NCBI GenBank assembly: GCA_020160755.1
Contig: JAIUPN010000015.1
Coordinates: forward strand, 32,051 to 96,050
DNA: 64,000 nt
Direction: 5' to 3'
DNA from: Pseudomonadota bacterium
GTDB taxonomy: Bacteria; Pseudomonadota; Alphaproteobacteria; Sphingomonadales; Sphingomonadaceae
Of this stretch, positions 26,297-35,909 are shown one piece after another (the stretch's first letter is position 1; each line of letters begins with the position of its first letter). The notes below the pieces were generated by a model that saw only the letters and a program-made list of their open reading frames with translations, ran no database searches and was not told the DNA's origin. A program made the translations under genes and the position numbers.

Positions 26297-26355
26297 CGCG
26301 CTCTGCTACTGCAAGCCAGGTCGGCGCGCCACCATCGCCGCCGCACGGCGCCGGG

Positions 26356-26661
26356 TCATTGCGCCGCCAGTTGCTGGAGCTGCCGGCCCTGCAATGTCCG
26401 CATGGCCTGCTCGCGCGTCGTCTCGCGGCATTGCCGGGCGGTCCGGCGCGCCTTGAAGCTCAGATGCTCGACATCGCTCCGGCACGCGGTCCTGACGGCC
26501 CGCTCGATCCGGCGCTCCGCCGTCTTCACGTCCGCGGGCGCGCGCAGGTCGAGCGCGCGCATGTCGACCCGAACGGTCGGCGGAGCATCGGACGCATGGG
26601 CCGTCGTCGGCGTCGCGGCGAGGCATCCGGCGACGAGCGCCGGGATCAATCCTTGTTTCAT
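26356..26661 (-). CDS. UrcA family protein
   Basis: 101 residues with a signal peptide (LIPALVAGCLAATPTTAHA). The mature part follows the UrcA plan: VRVDMRALDLRAPADVKTAERRIERAV, then AC, then ARQCRETTREQAMRTL, with two conserved cysteines. UrcA proteins are short exported proteins found mainly in Caulobacterales and Sphingomonadales, with no known function; several are regulated by TonB-receptor systems. An internal basic stretch (KARRTARQ) is unusual for a periplasmic protein. Confidence 0.8.
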   Translation of the reverse strand: MKQGLIPALVAGCLAATPTTAHASDAPPTVRVDMRALDLRAPADVKTAERRIERAVRTACRSDVEHLSFKARRTARQCRETTREQAMRTLQGRQLQQLAAQ

Positions 26662-26809
26662 GGTCGAGATCCTTTCATCGATCGGCGCCGCAAAGGGAGA
26701 GCGGCCGCGATGAAAGCGGAGGTGGCGACGATCGGCGCAACGGTCGCGCCGCGTTCGGAATATGGCTAGTCGTTTGTGAAATCGGCCAGTGTTGCGGCCC
26801 GATACCGGT

Positions 26810-28588
26810 TCAAAATTGCCGGATCACATTCAGGAACGCCTCGCCCCATGCGTCGAGCTTCTTGCCGCCGACGCCGGGAATGTCCGCCAGCGCCGAGCGC
26901 GTCGCGGGCCGCTCGCTCGCCATCGTGCGGAGCACCGCGTCGTGAAAGATCACATAAGGCGGCACATTCGCTTCGGCGGCGAGCTCGCGCCGCATCGCGC
27001 GCAGCGCGTCGAACAGCGGATCGCCGACCGGGTTCGGCGTTGCATTCGCGCCGCCGCGCGTGGCCCTTTGCGTCCGCCTCACCGGCGGCTCAGCCATCAG
27101 CACCGCCGTCTCGCCCTTCATCATCGCGCGCGCCGCGGGGCCGAGCATCAGCCCGCCATGCTCGGTCGTGTCCAGTGCCTCGCGTGCCATCAGGCTGCGG
27201 ACCAGCGGCTTGATCAGCCGTGCCTCCTCGCCCGCGACGATCCCGAACACCGATAATTTGTCGTGCCCGCGGCTCGCGATCCGCTCGTCGCTGCGCCCCG
27301 TCAGCACCGCCTCGATATGCCCCGCGCCGAAACTCTGCCCGGTGCGGTACACCGCGCTCAGCAGCTTCTGCGCGAGCACCGTCGCATCGACCTGCGCTGC
27401 CGGTTCAAGGCAATTATCGCAATTGCCGCAGCGCTCTGGCGGGTTCTCGCCAAAGTGTCGCAGCAACAGCGCGCGCCGGCATTCGACCGTCTCGACCAGC
27501 GCCGCGAGCGCATTCAATCGCACCCGCTCGCCCGCGACGCGCGCCTCGGGTAATTCGGACAGCCGCATCCGCGCGCGCGCAAAATCGTCGGCGCCCCACA
27601 GCATCATCGCCTCGGCGGGGTCGCCGTCGCGCCCCGCACGCCCGGTTTCCTGATAATAGCTTTCGATCGATTTCGGCAGCCCGGCGTGCGCGACGAAGCG
27701 CACGTCAGGCTTGTCGATCCCCATGCCGAAGGCGACCGTCGCGGTGACGATGCCGTCCTCCGACGCGACGAAATCATGCTGCACCTGCGCGCGCCGCTCG
27801 GGATCGAGCCCCGCGTGATAGGCCGCGACACTGCGCCCGGTCGCCGCCGCGATCTGTTCGGCGAGCCGCTCGGTGCCGTTACGCGTCGGCGCATAGACGA
27901 TTCCCGGTCCCGGATTGGCAGCGATGAAATCGACAAGCTGCTTCGCCGGGCTCACGCGCGGGCGAACCGCATAACGGATGTTCGGCCGGTCGAACCCCGC
28001 GAGGACCAGCCCGTCGGAGGGAATGCCGAGCTGGACAAGGATATCCTCGCGTGTGTGTTTGTCCGCGGTTGCCGTGAGCGCAAGCCGCGGCACCGCCGGG
28101 AACGCATCGAGCAACGGGCGCAGCAAGCGGTAGTCGGGGCGGAAATCATGCCCCCATTCGGACACGCAATGCGCCTCGTCGATCGCGAACAGCGCCGGCG
28201 TCTGCGCTTCGAGCAGGGTGCGGAACCCCTCGCCTGTCGCGCGCTCTGGCGCGACATACAAAAGGTCGAGCTGGCCGTCGCGATACGCCTGCCGCGTGTC
28301 GGCCCAGTCGGCATCGACGCTCGTCAGGCTCGCCGCGCGAATCCCCGCCGCGCGCGCGCCGCGCAGCTGGTCGTGCATCAGCGCGATCAGCGGCGACACG
28401 ACAACGACACAGCCGTTCAACGCGACCGCGGGCAGCTGGTATGTCAGCGACTTACCAGCCCCCGTCGGCATCACCGCAAGCGTCCGTTCGCCCGCCATCA
28501 CGCGATCGACGACCTCGCCCTGACGCCCGCGAAAGGCATCGAAACCGAAGGTGGATTTGAGCAAGGGGAGGAGAGCGGCGGCGGACAT
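26810..28588 (-). CDS. recQ: ATP-dependent DNA helicase RecQ
   Basis: 592 residues. Superfamily 2 motifs are complete: AVMPTGAGKSLTYQLPA (motif I), AIDEAHCVSEWGHDFRPDY (DEAH plus the RecQ aromatic loop), TATADKHTRED, and motif VI ETGRAGRDG. The zinc-binding cysteines appear as CGNCDNC after CRRALLLRHFGE. An RQC winged helix follows and the C-terminal HRDC domain ends with DIPGVGGKKLDAWGEAFLNVI. It unwinds recombination intermediates with 3'-5' polarity. Stands alone on its strand with 42 bp to the antiporter gene. Confidence 0.96.
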   Translation of the reverse strand: MSAAALLPLLKSTFGFDAFRGRQGEVVDRVMAGERTLAVMPTGAGKSLTYQLPAVALNGCVVVVSPLIALMHDQLRGARAAGIRAASLTSVDADWADTRQAYRDGQLDLLYVAPERATGEGFRTLLEAQTPALFAIDEAHCVSEWGHDFRPDYRLLRPLLDAFPAVPRLALTATADKHTREDILVQLGIPSDGLVLAGFDRPNIRYAVRPRVSPAKQLVDFIAANPGPGIVYAPTRNGTERLAEQIAAATGRSVAAYHAGLDPERRAQVQHDFVASEDGIVTATVAFGMGIDKPDVRFVAHAGLPKSIESYYQETGRAGRDGDPAEAMMLWGADDFARARMRLSELPEARVAGERVRLNALAALVETVECRRALLLRHFGENPPERCGNCDNCLEPAAQVDATVLAQKLLSAVYRTGQSFGAGHIEAVLTGRSDERIASRGHDKLSVFGIVAGEEARLIKPLVRSLMAREALDTTEHGGLMLGPAARAMMKGETAVLMAEPPVRRTQRATRGGANATPNPVGDPLFDALRAMRRELAAEANVPPYVIFHDAVLRTMASERPATRSALADIPGVGGKKLDAWGEAFLNVIRQF

Positions 28589-28630
28589 TGTGCCGCCGCG
28601 ATAGGCAAGATGGCGGAGCGGGGGAAGCCC

Positions 28631-30274
28631 CTAAGCGAGCGTCAGCATCGCCCGCTCGGCCATCCGCGACGCCGTCTCGCGCTCGGCCATCACAACATGG
28701 TCGGCACCGCGGCGGACAAGGTCGGTGACCTCCTCGTCCGAATGCGCGCGCGCCACGATGACGAGCTTCGGATTGATCGCGCGCGCACGCCGCACGATGG
28801 CGCCCGCCTCGACCCCCTCGGGAATCGCGATCAGCAGGGTCGCCGCTTCGTCGAGTCCGGCCTGCCGCAGGATGCTTTCCTTCGTCGCGTCGCCGACGAT
28901 CACCGTCGCGCCGGCCTCGCGCGCGGCGGTCGCCATGTCCTTCTGATCCTCGATCACCGTCAGCCCCTCACCGCGCCCGCAGATCAGACTGCCGATATGG
29001 CTGCCGACGCGGCCATATCCGATCAGCACGACGCCGGCGTTGCACGCGGGGACTATCTCTTCGTCCGCCGCCACCACCGCCGCCTCATCGGCTTCCTCGG
29101 CGCGAAGACGCTTCACCGCGAGCGAGAAGAGAATGGGGTTGAACAGGATCGAGAGTAGCGATCCCGCAAGGATCAGGTCGCGCCCCGTTTCGGGCAGCAC
29201 CTTCAGCCCGACGCCAAGCCCCGCAAGGATGAACGAGAATTCGCCGATCTGGGCGAGGCTGACCGAAATCGTCAGCGCGGTCTGCAACTTGTGGCCAAAG
29301 GCGCGGACGAGCGCAAAGGCGGCAACCGACTTGCCAACAACGATGATCGCGACGGTCGCCAGCACCGGCCCCGGCTGTTCGATCAGCACCTTGGGATCGA
29401 ACAACATGCCGACCGAGACGAAGAACAGCACCGCGAACGCATCGCGCAGCGGCAGCGTCTCTTCGGCGGCACGGCGCGAAAGCTGCGTCTCGCCGAGGAT
29501 CATGCCCGCAAAGAAAGCCCCAAGCGCAAAGCTCACATCGAAAATCACCGCCGCGCCGAACGCGACGCCGAGCGCGATCGCAAGCACCGCCAGCCGGAAC
29601 AGCTCGCGCGATCCCGAATGCGCGACCCAGTGGAGTACCCACGGCAGCACGCGCCGCGCGACCACGAACATGAAGGCGCCGAAACCGACGACTTTCAACA
29701 GCACGATCGCGGTCGATTGCAGCAGCCCCGCGCTTCCGCCCTCGTCGCCGCGCGATCCGAACATCGCGGGGAGCAGCACAAGCGCGAGCACCATCACCAG
29801 ATCCTCGACGATCAGCCAGCCGACCGCGATCCGCCCCTTTTCGGTCTCGACCATGTCGCGCGCCTGCAGTGCGCGGAGCAGCACGACGGTACTCGCGACC
29901 GACAGCGCCAGCCCGAAGACGATGCTGCCCTCGACCGACCAGCCGAGCCACAGTCCGAGCATCATGCCGAGCGCGGTCGCGACGGCGATCTGCAGGATCG
30001 CCCCCGGCACCGCAATCTTGCGCACCGAGAGCAGGTCCTTCAGCGAAAAATGAAGCCCGACCCCGAACATCAGCAGGATCACGCCGATCTCGGCGAGCTG
30101 GAGCGCGAGCCCGGTATCGGCGACGAACCCCGGCGTAAACGGGCCAACCATCACCCCCGCAAGCAAATATCCCGCGATCGGCGAGATTTTGAGCCGGTGC
30201 GCGAGCGCCCCCATCAGGAAGGCAACGCCCAGACCGGCGACGATGGTTCCGATCAGGCTGGTGTCATGTGGCAT
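28631..30274 (-). CDS. CPA2-family cation:proton antiporter with TrkA-N domain (YbaL/KefB type)
   Basis: 547 residues: about 12 membrane helices (Na_H_Exchanger domain, residues about 15-385) followed by a cytosolic RCK/TrkA-N domain with nucleotide-binding GYGRVGSHIG and a terminal SDEEVTDLVRRGADHVV typical of YbaL. The pore segment has GVGLHFS and SVGMLFDP. Predicted potassium/proton exchange gated by NAD(H) or other ligands. E. coli YbaL is its nearest named relative by pattern, but substrate and gating are not shown here. Confidence 0.9.
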   Translation of the reverse strand: MPHDTSLIGTIVAGLGVAFLMGALAHRLKISPIAGYLLAGVMVGPFTPGFVADTGLALQLAEIGVILLMFGVGLHFSLKDLLSVRKIAVPGAILQIAVATALGMMLGLWLGWSVEGSIVFGLALSVASTVVLLRALQARDMVETEKGRIAVGWLIVEDLVMVLALVLLPAMFGSRGDEGGSAGLLQSTAIVLLKVVGFGAFMFVVARRVLPWVLHWVAHSGSRELFRLAVLAIALGVAFGAAVIFDVSFALGAFFAGMILGETQLSRRAAEETLPLRDAFAVLFFVSVGMLFDPKVLIEQPGPVLATVAIIVVGKSVAAFALVRAFGHKLQTALTISVSLAQIGEFSFILAGLGVGLKVLPETGRDLILAGSLLSILFNPILFSLAVKRLRAEEADEAAVVAADEEIVPACNAGVVLIGYGRVGSHIGSLICGRGEGLTVIEDQKDMATAAREAGATVIVGDATKESILRQAGLDEAATLLIAIPEGVEAGAIVRRARAINPKLVIVARAHSDEEVTDLVRRGADHVVMAERETASRMAERAMLTLA

Positions 30275-30351
30275 GGCCCCTTGCGTAAAGGGCGCGGGCG
30301 CGGAGGGTCAACCCAAGGCAAGTAATTTAGTTGCGATTGCCGGTTACGCCG

Positions 30352-32421
30352 TCAGGCGGCCCGCGTCTCGCCCGCCGTCTCACATACACCGCCGTCCGGA
30401 ACCGCGCGCCCCGGACGCCCGATCAGGAAGCCCTGCGCCTCGTCGCAGCCTTCGCGCCGCAGCACGTCGAGCTGCTCGCTCGTCTCGATCCCTTCGGCGA
30501 GAATCGGAATCGACAGGCTCTTGCCGAGCGCGAGCACGGCGCGCAGGATCGCGGTCGACTGGATATTGCCATCGAGTTCGGCGGCAAAGAAACGGTCGAG
30601 TTTGATCTTGTCGAACGGAAAGGCGCGCAAGGTTTCGAGCGACGAATAGCCGGTACCGAAATCGTCGAGCGCGACCCCGACGCCCAGCGCCTTGATCTGA
30701 CGCAGCACGTGCAACGCGCGTTCGCGGTCGGCGATGATCGCCGTCTCGGTCAGCTCGATCTCCAGCCGCCGCGGCGGCAGGCCGGTATCGAGCAATATCT
30801 GGTGGAACAGGCGCGGCAGGTCGACATGCGCAAGCTGGAGCGGCGAGACATTGACCGCGACCTTGGTGTCGTGCGCCCACGCCGCCGCGTCGCTACAGGC
30901 GCGCCGCATCACCCATTCGCCGAGCGTCAGGATGAAGCCGTTCGCTTCGGCGATCGGGATGAACACCGTCGGCGGAATCGGCCCGCGAACCGGGTGCGTC
31001 CAGCGCAGCAACGCCTCGTAACCCGTGACCTCGCCCGTCGTGACCGAGGTCTGGACCTGATAATGGACGTCAAGCTGGTCGCAATCGATCGCGCGGCGCA
31101 GGTCGGTGGCGAGTTCGCGCTGGTCGCGGATCGCCTCGTCGAGCTGCCAGTCGTAATAGCAAGGCGCCGTCGCGGCGTCGGCCTTGGCGCGGTACATCGC
31201 AAGATCGGCATTGTTCGCCAGCATCTCGGCGGTCGCGGCATCGTCGGGGAAGACCGCAACACCGATGCTCGCACCCAGCCGCGCGTCGAAATCGGGAAAG
31301 ACCAGCGGCGTCTTGAGTTCGGCATCGAGCCGCGCCGCGAACGCGGCCAGTTGCGCGCGTTCGGTAAAGCGCGTCAGCGCGACGAACTCATCGCCGCCAA
31401 GCCGCGCGACGAACTCGTTGTGACCGAGCGTATCGCGCATCCGCTGCGCGATACGCGCGAGCACCTCGTCGCCCGCCTTGTGGCCGTGGACGTCGTTGAT
31501 CTCCTTGAAGCGGTCGAGGTCGATCGCGCAGAGGCCGACACGCTCGCCGCTCACCAGCGCGGCGCCGATCTGCCGCGATAGCTCCGCGCGAAAGGCGGTG
31601 CGGTTGGGCAAGCCCGTCAGCGCGTCGTTCATCGCCATTCGCGTCATTTCGCGTAGCGCCTCGGAACGAGTCTGGCGATCGAGCATCGCGGCGAAGACGC
31701 CTGCCGCGATCACGATTCCGCCGACAAGCACGGTGGCGAGTGCGAGCGCGCTGAACTCGGCCGGGCGCAGCGGCGTTGCGTCGAGCGCCATCGGCGTGAT
31801 CCGCATCGCGGTCATCGCGAGAAAATGGAGCGAGGCGATCGCCAGCACTATCAGCAGCGTCGCGAGCGGCACACGATGGCGTATCACCCGGCTCGTCCGC
31901 AGCACGGTCAGCGCCGCGGCGGCAAGGGTCATGCCGCTGATCACCGCAGCGGCGATATAGTTGCCGTCCCACGCGACGATGCCGTCGACGCGGTACGCGG
32001 TCATGCCCGTGAAATGCATCGCGGCGATCGCGGCGCCGAACAGCGCCCCGCCGATCGCGCCGAAAACCTCGTCCTTGCCCCACGCCGCGACCGCGAAGCC
32101 GATAAAAGAGCCGACCATCGCAACCATCAGCGAGGCGACAGTCAGCACGGGGTCGAGCGTCACCGGCGCCTTGGCCTCGAACGCGAGCATGGCCACGAAG
32201 TGCGTGCACCAGATCGTCGCGCTCGCGGCGACCGCAACGAGGAACGCCCAGGCGATTCCCTGTGCGCGTTGCGCATCGCGCGCGCGTTCGAACATCTGCA
32301 CGATCGCGAAAGCGCCGATGCCGCAGACCGCGACCGCCAGCGCGACGAGCCACGGATCGTGGTCGATCGCGATACACATCGCCAGCCTGATCAAAACCCC
32401 ACCTTTCGTCTCGGCGCCCAT
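30352..32421 (-). CDS. MHYT-GGDEF-EAL c-di-GMP signalling protein
   Basis: 689 residues (an ATG at 32379 would give 675). Seven-helix MHYT sensor at residues about 15-245, with the copper- or gas-ligand-type motifs WCTHFVAM, AMHFTGMTAY and SLHFLAM. GGDEF domain at about 262-420 with intact GGDEF at 342-346; the RxxD inhibitory site is absent. EAL domain at about 435-680 with intact YEALLRW (EAL 469-471), NVSPLQ, LTETA, DDFGTGYSS and AEGIET. Both active sites look functional, so it may make or hydrolyse c-di-GMP depending on the ligand sensed by MHYT. Confidence 0.93.
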   Translation of the reverse strand: MGAETKGGVLIRLAMCIAIDHDPWLVALAVAVCGIGAFAIVQMFERARDAQRAQGIAWAFLVAVAASATIWCTHFVAMLAFEAKAPVTLDPVLTVASLMVAMVGSFIGFAVAAWGKDEVFGAIGGALFGAAIAAMHFTGMTAYRVDGIVAWDGNYIAAAVISGMTLAAAALTVLRTSRVIRHRVPLATLLIVLAIASLHFLAMTAMRITPMALDATPLRPAEFSALALATVLVGGIVIAAGVFAAMLDRQTRSEALREMTRMAMNDALTGLPNRTAFRAELSRQIGAALVSGERVGLCAIDLDRFKEINDVHGHKAGDEVLARIAQRMRDTLGHNEFVARLGGDEFVALTRFTERAQLAAFAARLDAELKTPLVFPDFDARLGASIGVAVFPDDAATAEMLANNADLAMYRAKADAATAPCYYDWQLDEAIRDQRELATDLRRAIDCDQLDVHYQVQTSVTTGEVTGYEALLRWTHPVRGPIPPTVFIPIAEANGFILTLGEWVMRRACSDAAAWAHDTKVAVNVSPLQLAHVDLPRLFHQILLDTGLPPRRLEIELTETAIIADRERALHVLRQIKALGVGVALDDFGTGYSSLETLRAFPFDKIKLDRFFAAELDGNIQSTAILRAVLALGKSLSIPILAEGIETSEQLDVLRREGCDEAQGFLIGRPGRAVPDGGVCETAGETRAA

Positions 32422-32466
32422 CCATATGACGGGCGGGTCCCCATGAGCTCAATTGGCGGAAATCAC

Positions 32467-32480
32467 TTACAAAATTGTAA
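32467..32480. promoter_or_regulatory. Inverted repeat upstream of MHYT-GGDEF-EAL gene
   Basis: TTACAA-AA-TTGTAA lies 46 bp upstream of the start, in an AT-rich pocket of an otherwise GC-rich region. Position and symmetry fit an operator in the promoter. Confidence 0.4.
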
Positions 32481-32560
32481 ATGGAGGCTGCACGTCGATG
32501 CTTGGAACCGCGATTCGGGCAGCGTTGTCCGGAACGGCCGGCAGCGCCAGACCCGCGCGG

Positions 32561-34381
32561 TCATGCGTCGACCGTACCCTCGTCGCGTTCGGCCTGCTGC
32601 CGCGCCCACATGTCGGCGTAGAGCCCGCGCATCGCGAGCAGCTGGTCGTGCGTGCCCGTCTCGGCGATGCGTCCCTTTTCCAGCACGATGATCCGGTCGG
32701 CGCCCGTCACCGTCGACAGGCGGTGCGCGATCACGAGCGTCGTGCGCCGCGCCGCGATACGGTCGAGCGTGTCCTGGATCGCCGCCTCGGTCCGGCTGTC
32801 GAGCGCGCTCGTTGCTTCGTCCAATATCAGCACCGGCGGGTTCTTGAGCAGGGTGCGCGCGATCGCGACGCGCTGTTTCTCGCCGCCCGACAGCTTCAGC
32901 CCGCGTTCGCCGACCTCGGTGTCATACCCCTGCGGCAACAGCGCGATGAAACCGTCGATCGCCGCACCCTCGGCGGCGGCGGCAATCGCGTCGGCGCTCG
33001 CGCCCTCGCGGCCATAGGCGATATTATAGCCGATCGAATCGTTGAACAGCACCGTATCCTGCGGAACGATGCCGATCTCCGCACGCAGGCTCTTTTGCGT
33101 GACCGCGGCGATATCCTGTCCGTCGATCAAAATGCGCCCGCCCTGCGGGTCATAGAAACGGAAGAGCAGCCGCGCGATCGTCGACTTGCCCGCGCCCGAC
33201 GGCCCGACGATCGCCAGCGTCTCACCCGCGCCGACGGCAAAGCTCACGCCGTTGAGGATCGTCCGGTCGGGCTCGTAGCCGAACACGACATTCTCGAACG
33301 CCACCGCGCCGCCGTTCACGACCAGCGGCCAGGCATCGGGCGCATCGGATATCTCGGACGGCGTGTCGATCAGGCGGAACATCGCCTCCATGTCGATCAG
33401 CCCCTGCCGGATCACCCGATAGACCATGCCGAGCATGTCGAGCGGCCGAAAAAGCTGCGCGAGCAATGTGTTCACGAGCACCACGTCGCCGACCTTATAT
33501 TCACCGACCGACCAGCCCCACACGGTATAGGCCATCGCCCCCGCGAGTGCCGCGTTGGTGATCAGGCTCTGCCCGATGTTGAGCCAGGCGAGGCTGTTCT
33601 CGCTCTTCACCGCGGCGCGCGCATATTGGTCGGCAACGTCGCGGTAGCGCGCTTCCTCACGCTCCTCGGCGCCGAAATATTTGACCGTCTCATAGTTGAG
33701 CAAACTGTCGACGCTGCGCCCGATCGTCAGCGTGTCGAGGTCGTTCATCCGCGTGCGCAGCGCGTTGCGCCAGTCGGTCACCTTGCGCGTGAAGATGATA
33801 TAGACGGCGACCATCAGCGCGGTCGCGCTCGCGAGGCCGAAGCTGAACTTGGTCCAGAAGATGATCAGCACCGCCGCAAGCTCGATGATCGTCGGCGCGA
33901 TATTGAACAGCAGGAAATAGAGCATCGTGTCGATGCTCTTCGTGCCGCGCTCGATCACCTTGGTGACCTCGCCCGTGCGCCGCGCGAGGTGGAAACGCAG
34001 CGAGAGCGCGTGGAGGTGGCTGAAGGTCGCGATCGCCAATTCGCGCGTCGCATCCTGTCCGACGCGTTCGAATACGACATTGCGCAGATTGTCGAACAAA
34101 ATCCCGGCAAAACGCGCGCCCGCATAGGCGAGCACCAGCCCGATCGCGAGCGCGACGCCCTCCTCCATCCCCGGCGCCATCTTGTCGATCGCGGCGCCAT
34201 AGAGGAAGCCCATCGACAGTTGCACGCCCTTCGATGCGAGCACGATCAGCGCGGCGACGACGATGCGGATCTTGTGCCCGCGATTCCCCGCCGGCCACAG
34301 ATAGGGCAGGAAACGCTTCAGCGTCGCGAGGACGGGCGGTTCGCGCGAGGTGTCGGCGGAGGTGGAGGTGTCAGGAGGCAT
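32561..34381 (-). CDS. ABC exporter of the Atm1/heavy-metal family
   Basis: 606 residues: permease domain (six membrane helices, residues about 35-330) fused to a nucleotide-binding domain. Walker A GPSGAGKST, signature LSGGEKQRV, Walker B VLILDEATS and H-loop AHRLST are intact. The loop TLTIGRSVDSLLNYETVKYFG (recorded here as SVDSLLNYETVKYF) is diagnostic of Atm1/HMT1 proteins, which export glutathione-linked persulfide, glutathione adducts or metals. A bacterial half-transporter forming a homodimer. The Novosphingobium Atm1 structure belongs to this group. Confidence 0.94.
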   Translation of the reverse strand: MPPDTSTSADTSREPPVLATLKRFLPYLWPAGNRGHKIRIVVAALIVLASKGVQLSMGFLYGAAIDKMAPGMEEGVALAIGLVLAYAGARFAGILFDNLRNVVFERVGQDATRELAIATFSHLHALSLRFHLARRTGEVTKVIERGTKSIDTMLYFLLFNIAPTIIELAAVLIIFWTKFSFGLASATALMVAVYIIFTRKVTDWRNALRTRMNDLDTLTIGRSVDSLLNYETVKYFGAEEREEARYRDVADQYARAAVKSENSLAWLNIGQSLITNAALAGAMAYTVWGWSVGEYKVGDVVLVNTLLAQLFRPLDMLGMVYRVIRQGLIDMEAMFRLIDTPSEISDAPDAWPLVVNGGAVAFENVVFGYEPDRTILNGVSFAVGAGETLAIVGPSGAGKSTIARLLFRFYDPQGGRILIDGQDIAAVTQKSLRAEIGIVPQDTVLFNDSIGYNIAYGREGASADAIAAAAEGAAIDGFIALLPQGYDTEVGERGLKLSGGEKQRVAIARTLLKNPPVLILDEATSALDSRTEAAIQDTLDRIAARRTTLVIAHRLSTVTGADRIIVLEKGRIAETGTHDQLLAMRGLYADMWARQQAERDEGTVDA

Positions 34382-34421
34382 GGACGCCCCATGTAGGGGG
34401 CGAATGCCGTTCCGCCAACGG

Positions 34422-34571
34422 CTAGCGCGATTCGCGATACCCGGCGTGACGAATGATCCGGTCGATCAGGCGCCGTTCTTCGGATGTCGGGGTCGGGATG
34501 ATCGCGGCGGGCGGCTCCTGACGCCGGCCGAATATCGGGCGCCGGGGCGGAACGAGGGGGGAAAAGCGCAT
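34422..34571 (-). CDS. Possible 49-residue small basic protein
   Basis: An ATG at 34571 with GGAAG 9-10 nt upstream opens a 49-codon frame ending at TAG (34422). It reads MRFSPLVPPRRPIFGRRQ, then PPAAIIPTPTSEERRLIDRIIRHAGYR. Codon use is like the neighbours (GC at third positions) and the C-terminal half looks like a real helix. No family recognised; other frames here look random. Moderate to low certainty. Confidence 0.35.
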   Translation of the reverse strand: MRFSPLVPPRRPIFGRRQEPPAAIIPTPTSEERRLIDRIIRHAGYRESR

Positions 34572-34672
34572 GGGGATTCGCTTCCATTGAGCGGCCGCCC
34601 CCCGGCGCCGCGGTGATCTGGTCCCACGCCCTTGGTGAAGGCGCGTGGTTGCAGATCCGTCAATCGGTGTGG

Positions 34673-35248
34673 TTACTGCTTTCTTTCCGGTACCGTGAAG
34701 GTGCCGGTGACGCGTCCGCCGGTGCCGCCCGGCACCGGATTGCCGTCGGGGCCGCGCGCCGCGCCGCGTCCGTCGACCGTCGCCCGGCCGCTGTTGAGGT
34801 CGATCACCAGCCGCCCGCCGCGCAGATTGTTGCCGCGCTGACGCAGTTCGACATTCCCGACCATCGTGATCAGCCGCCGGTCGAGATCATAGATCGCGAC
34901 ATTGCCCTTCGCGGTCTCGTCACCCTTCACCACCGTCACACCGCCCGTCGCGTCGAGCCGGTTGACGTCGGTGCCGCCCGACCGCGTGTAGGCGACGGTC
35001 ATCCGCGGCGCGGTGACGGTCAGCCCGGCCTGGGTGACGCGGACATTGCCCGCCAGCACGACGCGGTCGGCGCGGTCCTGCACCTCGATGCTGCCCGCCG
35101 CGAAATCGACCGGCGCGTTGCTGTTGTGGTTGGCGAGCGCCTGCGCGTGCGCAGCGTCGCCGCCGCCCGCCGACAGGAGGGCGAGGCTGGTCAGGGCAAA
35201 GCTGCCCCCCGCGAGCGCCATGCTCTTCATGGTCCAAAAACGGTTCAT
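34673..35248 (-). CDS. lptA: LPS transport protein LptA (OstA-like)
   Basis: 191 residues. Signal peptide (ALAGGSFALTSLALLSAGG), then the OstA/LptA beta-jellyroll with IEVQDRADRVVLAGNVRVTQAGLTV and AIYDLDRRLITMVGNVELRQRGN repeats. LptA is the periplasmic bridge passing lipopolysaccharide from LptC to LptD. The ATG overlaps the stop of lptC by 4 bp. lptB is not nearby in the window, although it usually follows; the next gene downstream is the small ORF and the Atm1 exporter. Confidence 0.92.
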   Translation of the reverse strand: MNRFWTMKSMALAGGSFALTSLALLSAGGGDAAHAQALANHNSNAPVDFAAGSIEVQDRADRVVLAGNVRVTQAGLTVTAPRMTVAYTRSGGTDVNRLDATGGVTVVKGDETAKGNVAIYDLDRRLITMVGNVELRQRGNNLRGGRLVIDLNSGRATVDGRGAARGPDGNPVPGGTGGRVTGTFTVPERKQ

Positions 35249-35883
35249 TTGAGCGCTCCCTGATTGATCCGCAGCCGCGCATTGCCCTGCAGGCGCACGA
35301 CGCGCTGGTCGAGGTCGGCGGATAGCTGGTTGGCCGAAAACTGCCCGATGTTCAGGCTGCCGTTGACGCCGCCCTGCCCCAGCAGGGTGCGCGTCTTGAG
35401 GTCGACCGCGACATTGCTCGCGTCGATGCGATAGCCGTTCGCGCTCTTGACCTGCACCGTCCCCGGCACCGCGACCTTTTCGGTCTCCATATTATAGGCG
35501 CCGTCACGCGCGACGATCGTCGCCGGGCCGTCGGCGAGCTTGATCGCCCCCGACAGGTCGGTCATCCGCACGATCGGTTCGGCCGAACTTTTCTGTACCG
35601 CGCTGCCCGCGAGCAGCGCGAACGGCTGCCCCTTCGCGTCCTGACCGCGATATTCGGCCCGCGTCACCTTCATCCGCTCGCTCGCCATGTCGACCTTGTC
35701 CTTCGACAACAGGAAGCTGATTTCGGCGCGCTGGGTGAAGGGCGAAAAGACGAGCACCGCGGCGACGACGCCGATCACGAGCGGCAGGCCGAAACGCAGG
35801 ATGCGCACCAGCCGGTCGTGGCTCGACCCGCTGGCCGCCCACATCTGGCGCATCGTGCGGTCAAGATCGGCGCGTTCGGACAT
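35245..35883 (-). CDS. lptC: LPS export ABC transporter periplasmic protein LptC
   Basis: 212 residues. One N-terminal membrane anchor (LPLVIGVVAAVLVFSPF) after a cytosolic tail, then a periplasmic beta domain with MTRAEYRGQDAKGQPFALLAGSA (seen as VTRAEYRGQDAKGQPF) typical of LptC, and DRTV-type beta strands ending ARLRINQGALK. LptC receives LPS from LptBFG and hands it to LptA. Operon order is rnd-lptC-lptA with a 26-bp gap after rnd, as in many alphaproteobacteria. Confidence 0.92.
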   Translation of the reverse strand: MSERADLDRTMRQMWAASGSSHDRLVRILRFGLPLVIGVVAAVLVFSPFTQRAEISFLLSKDKVDMASERMKVTRAEYRGQDAKGQPFALLAGSAVQKSSAEPIVRMTDLSGAIKLADGPATIVARDGAYNMETEKVAVPGTVQVKSANGYRIDASNVAVDLKTRTLLGQGGVNGSLNIGQFSANQLSADLDQRVVRLQGNARLRINQGALK

Positions 35884-35909
35884 CCATCAAAGCCTTGTGC
35901 GAATCACTT

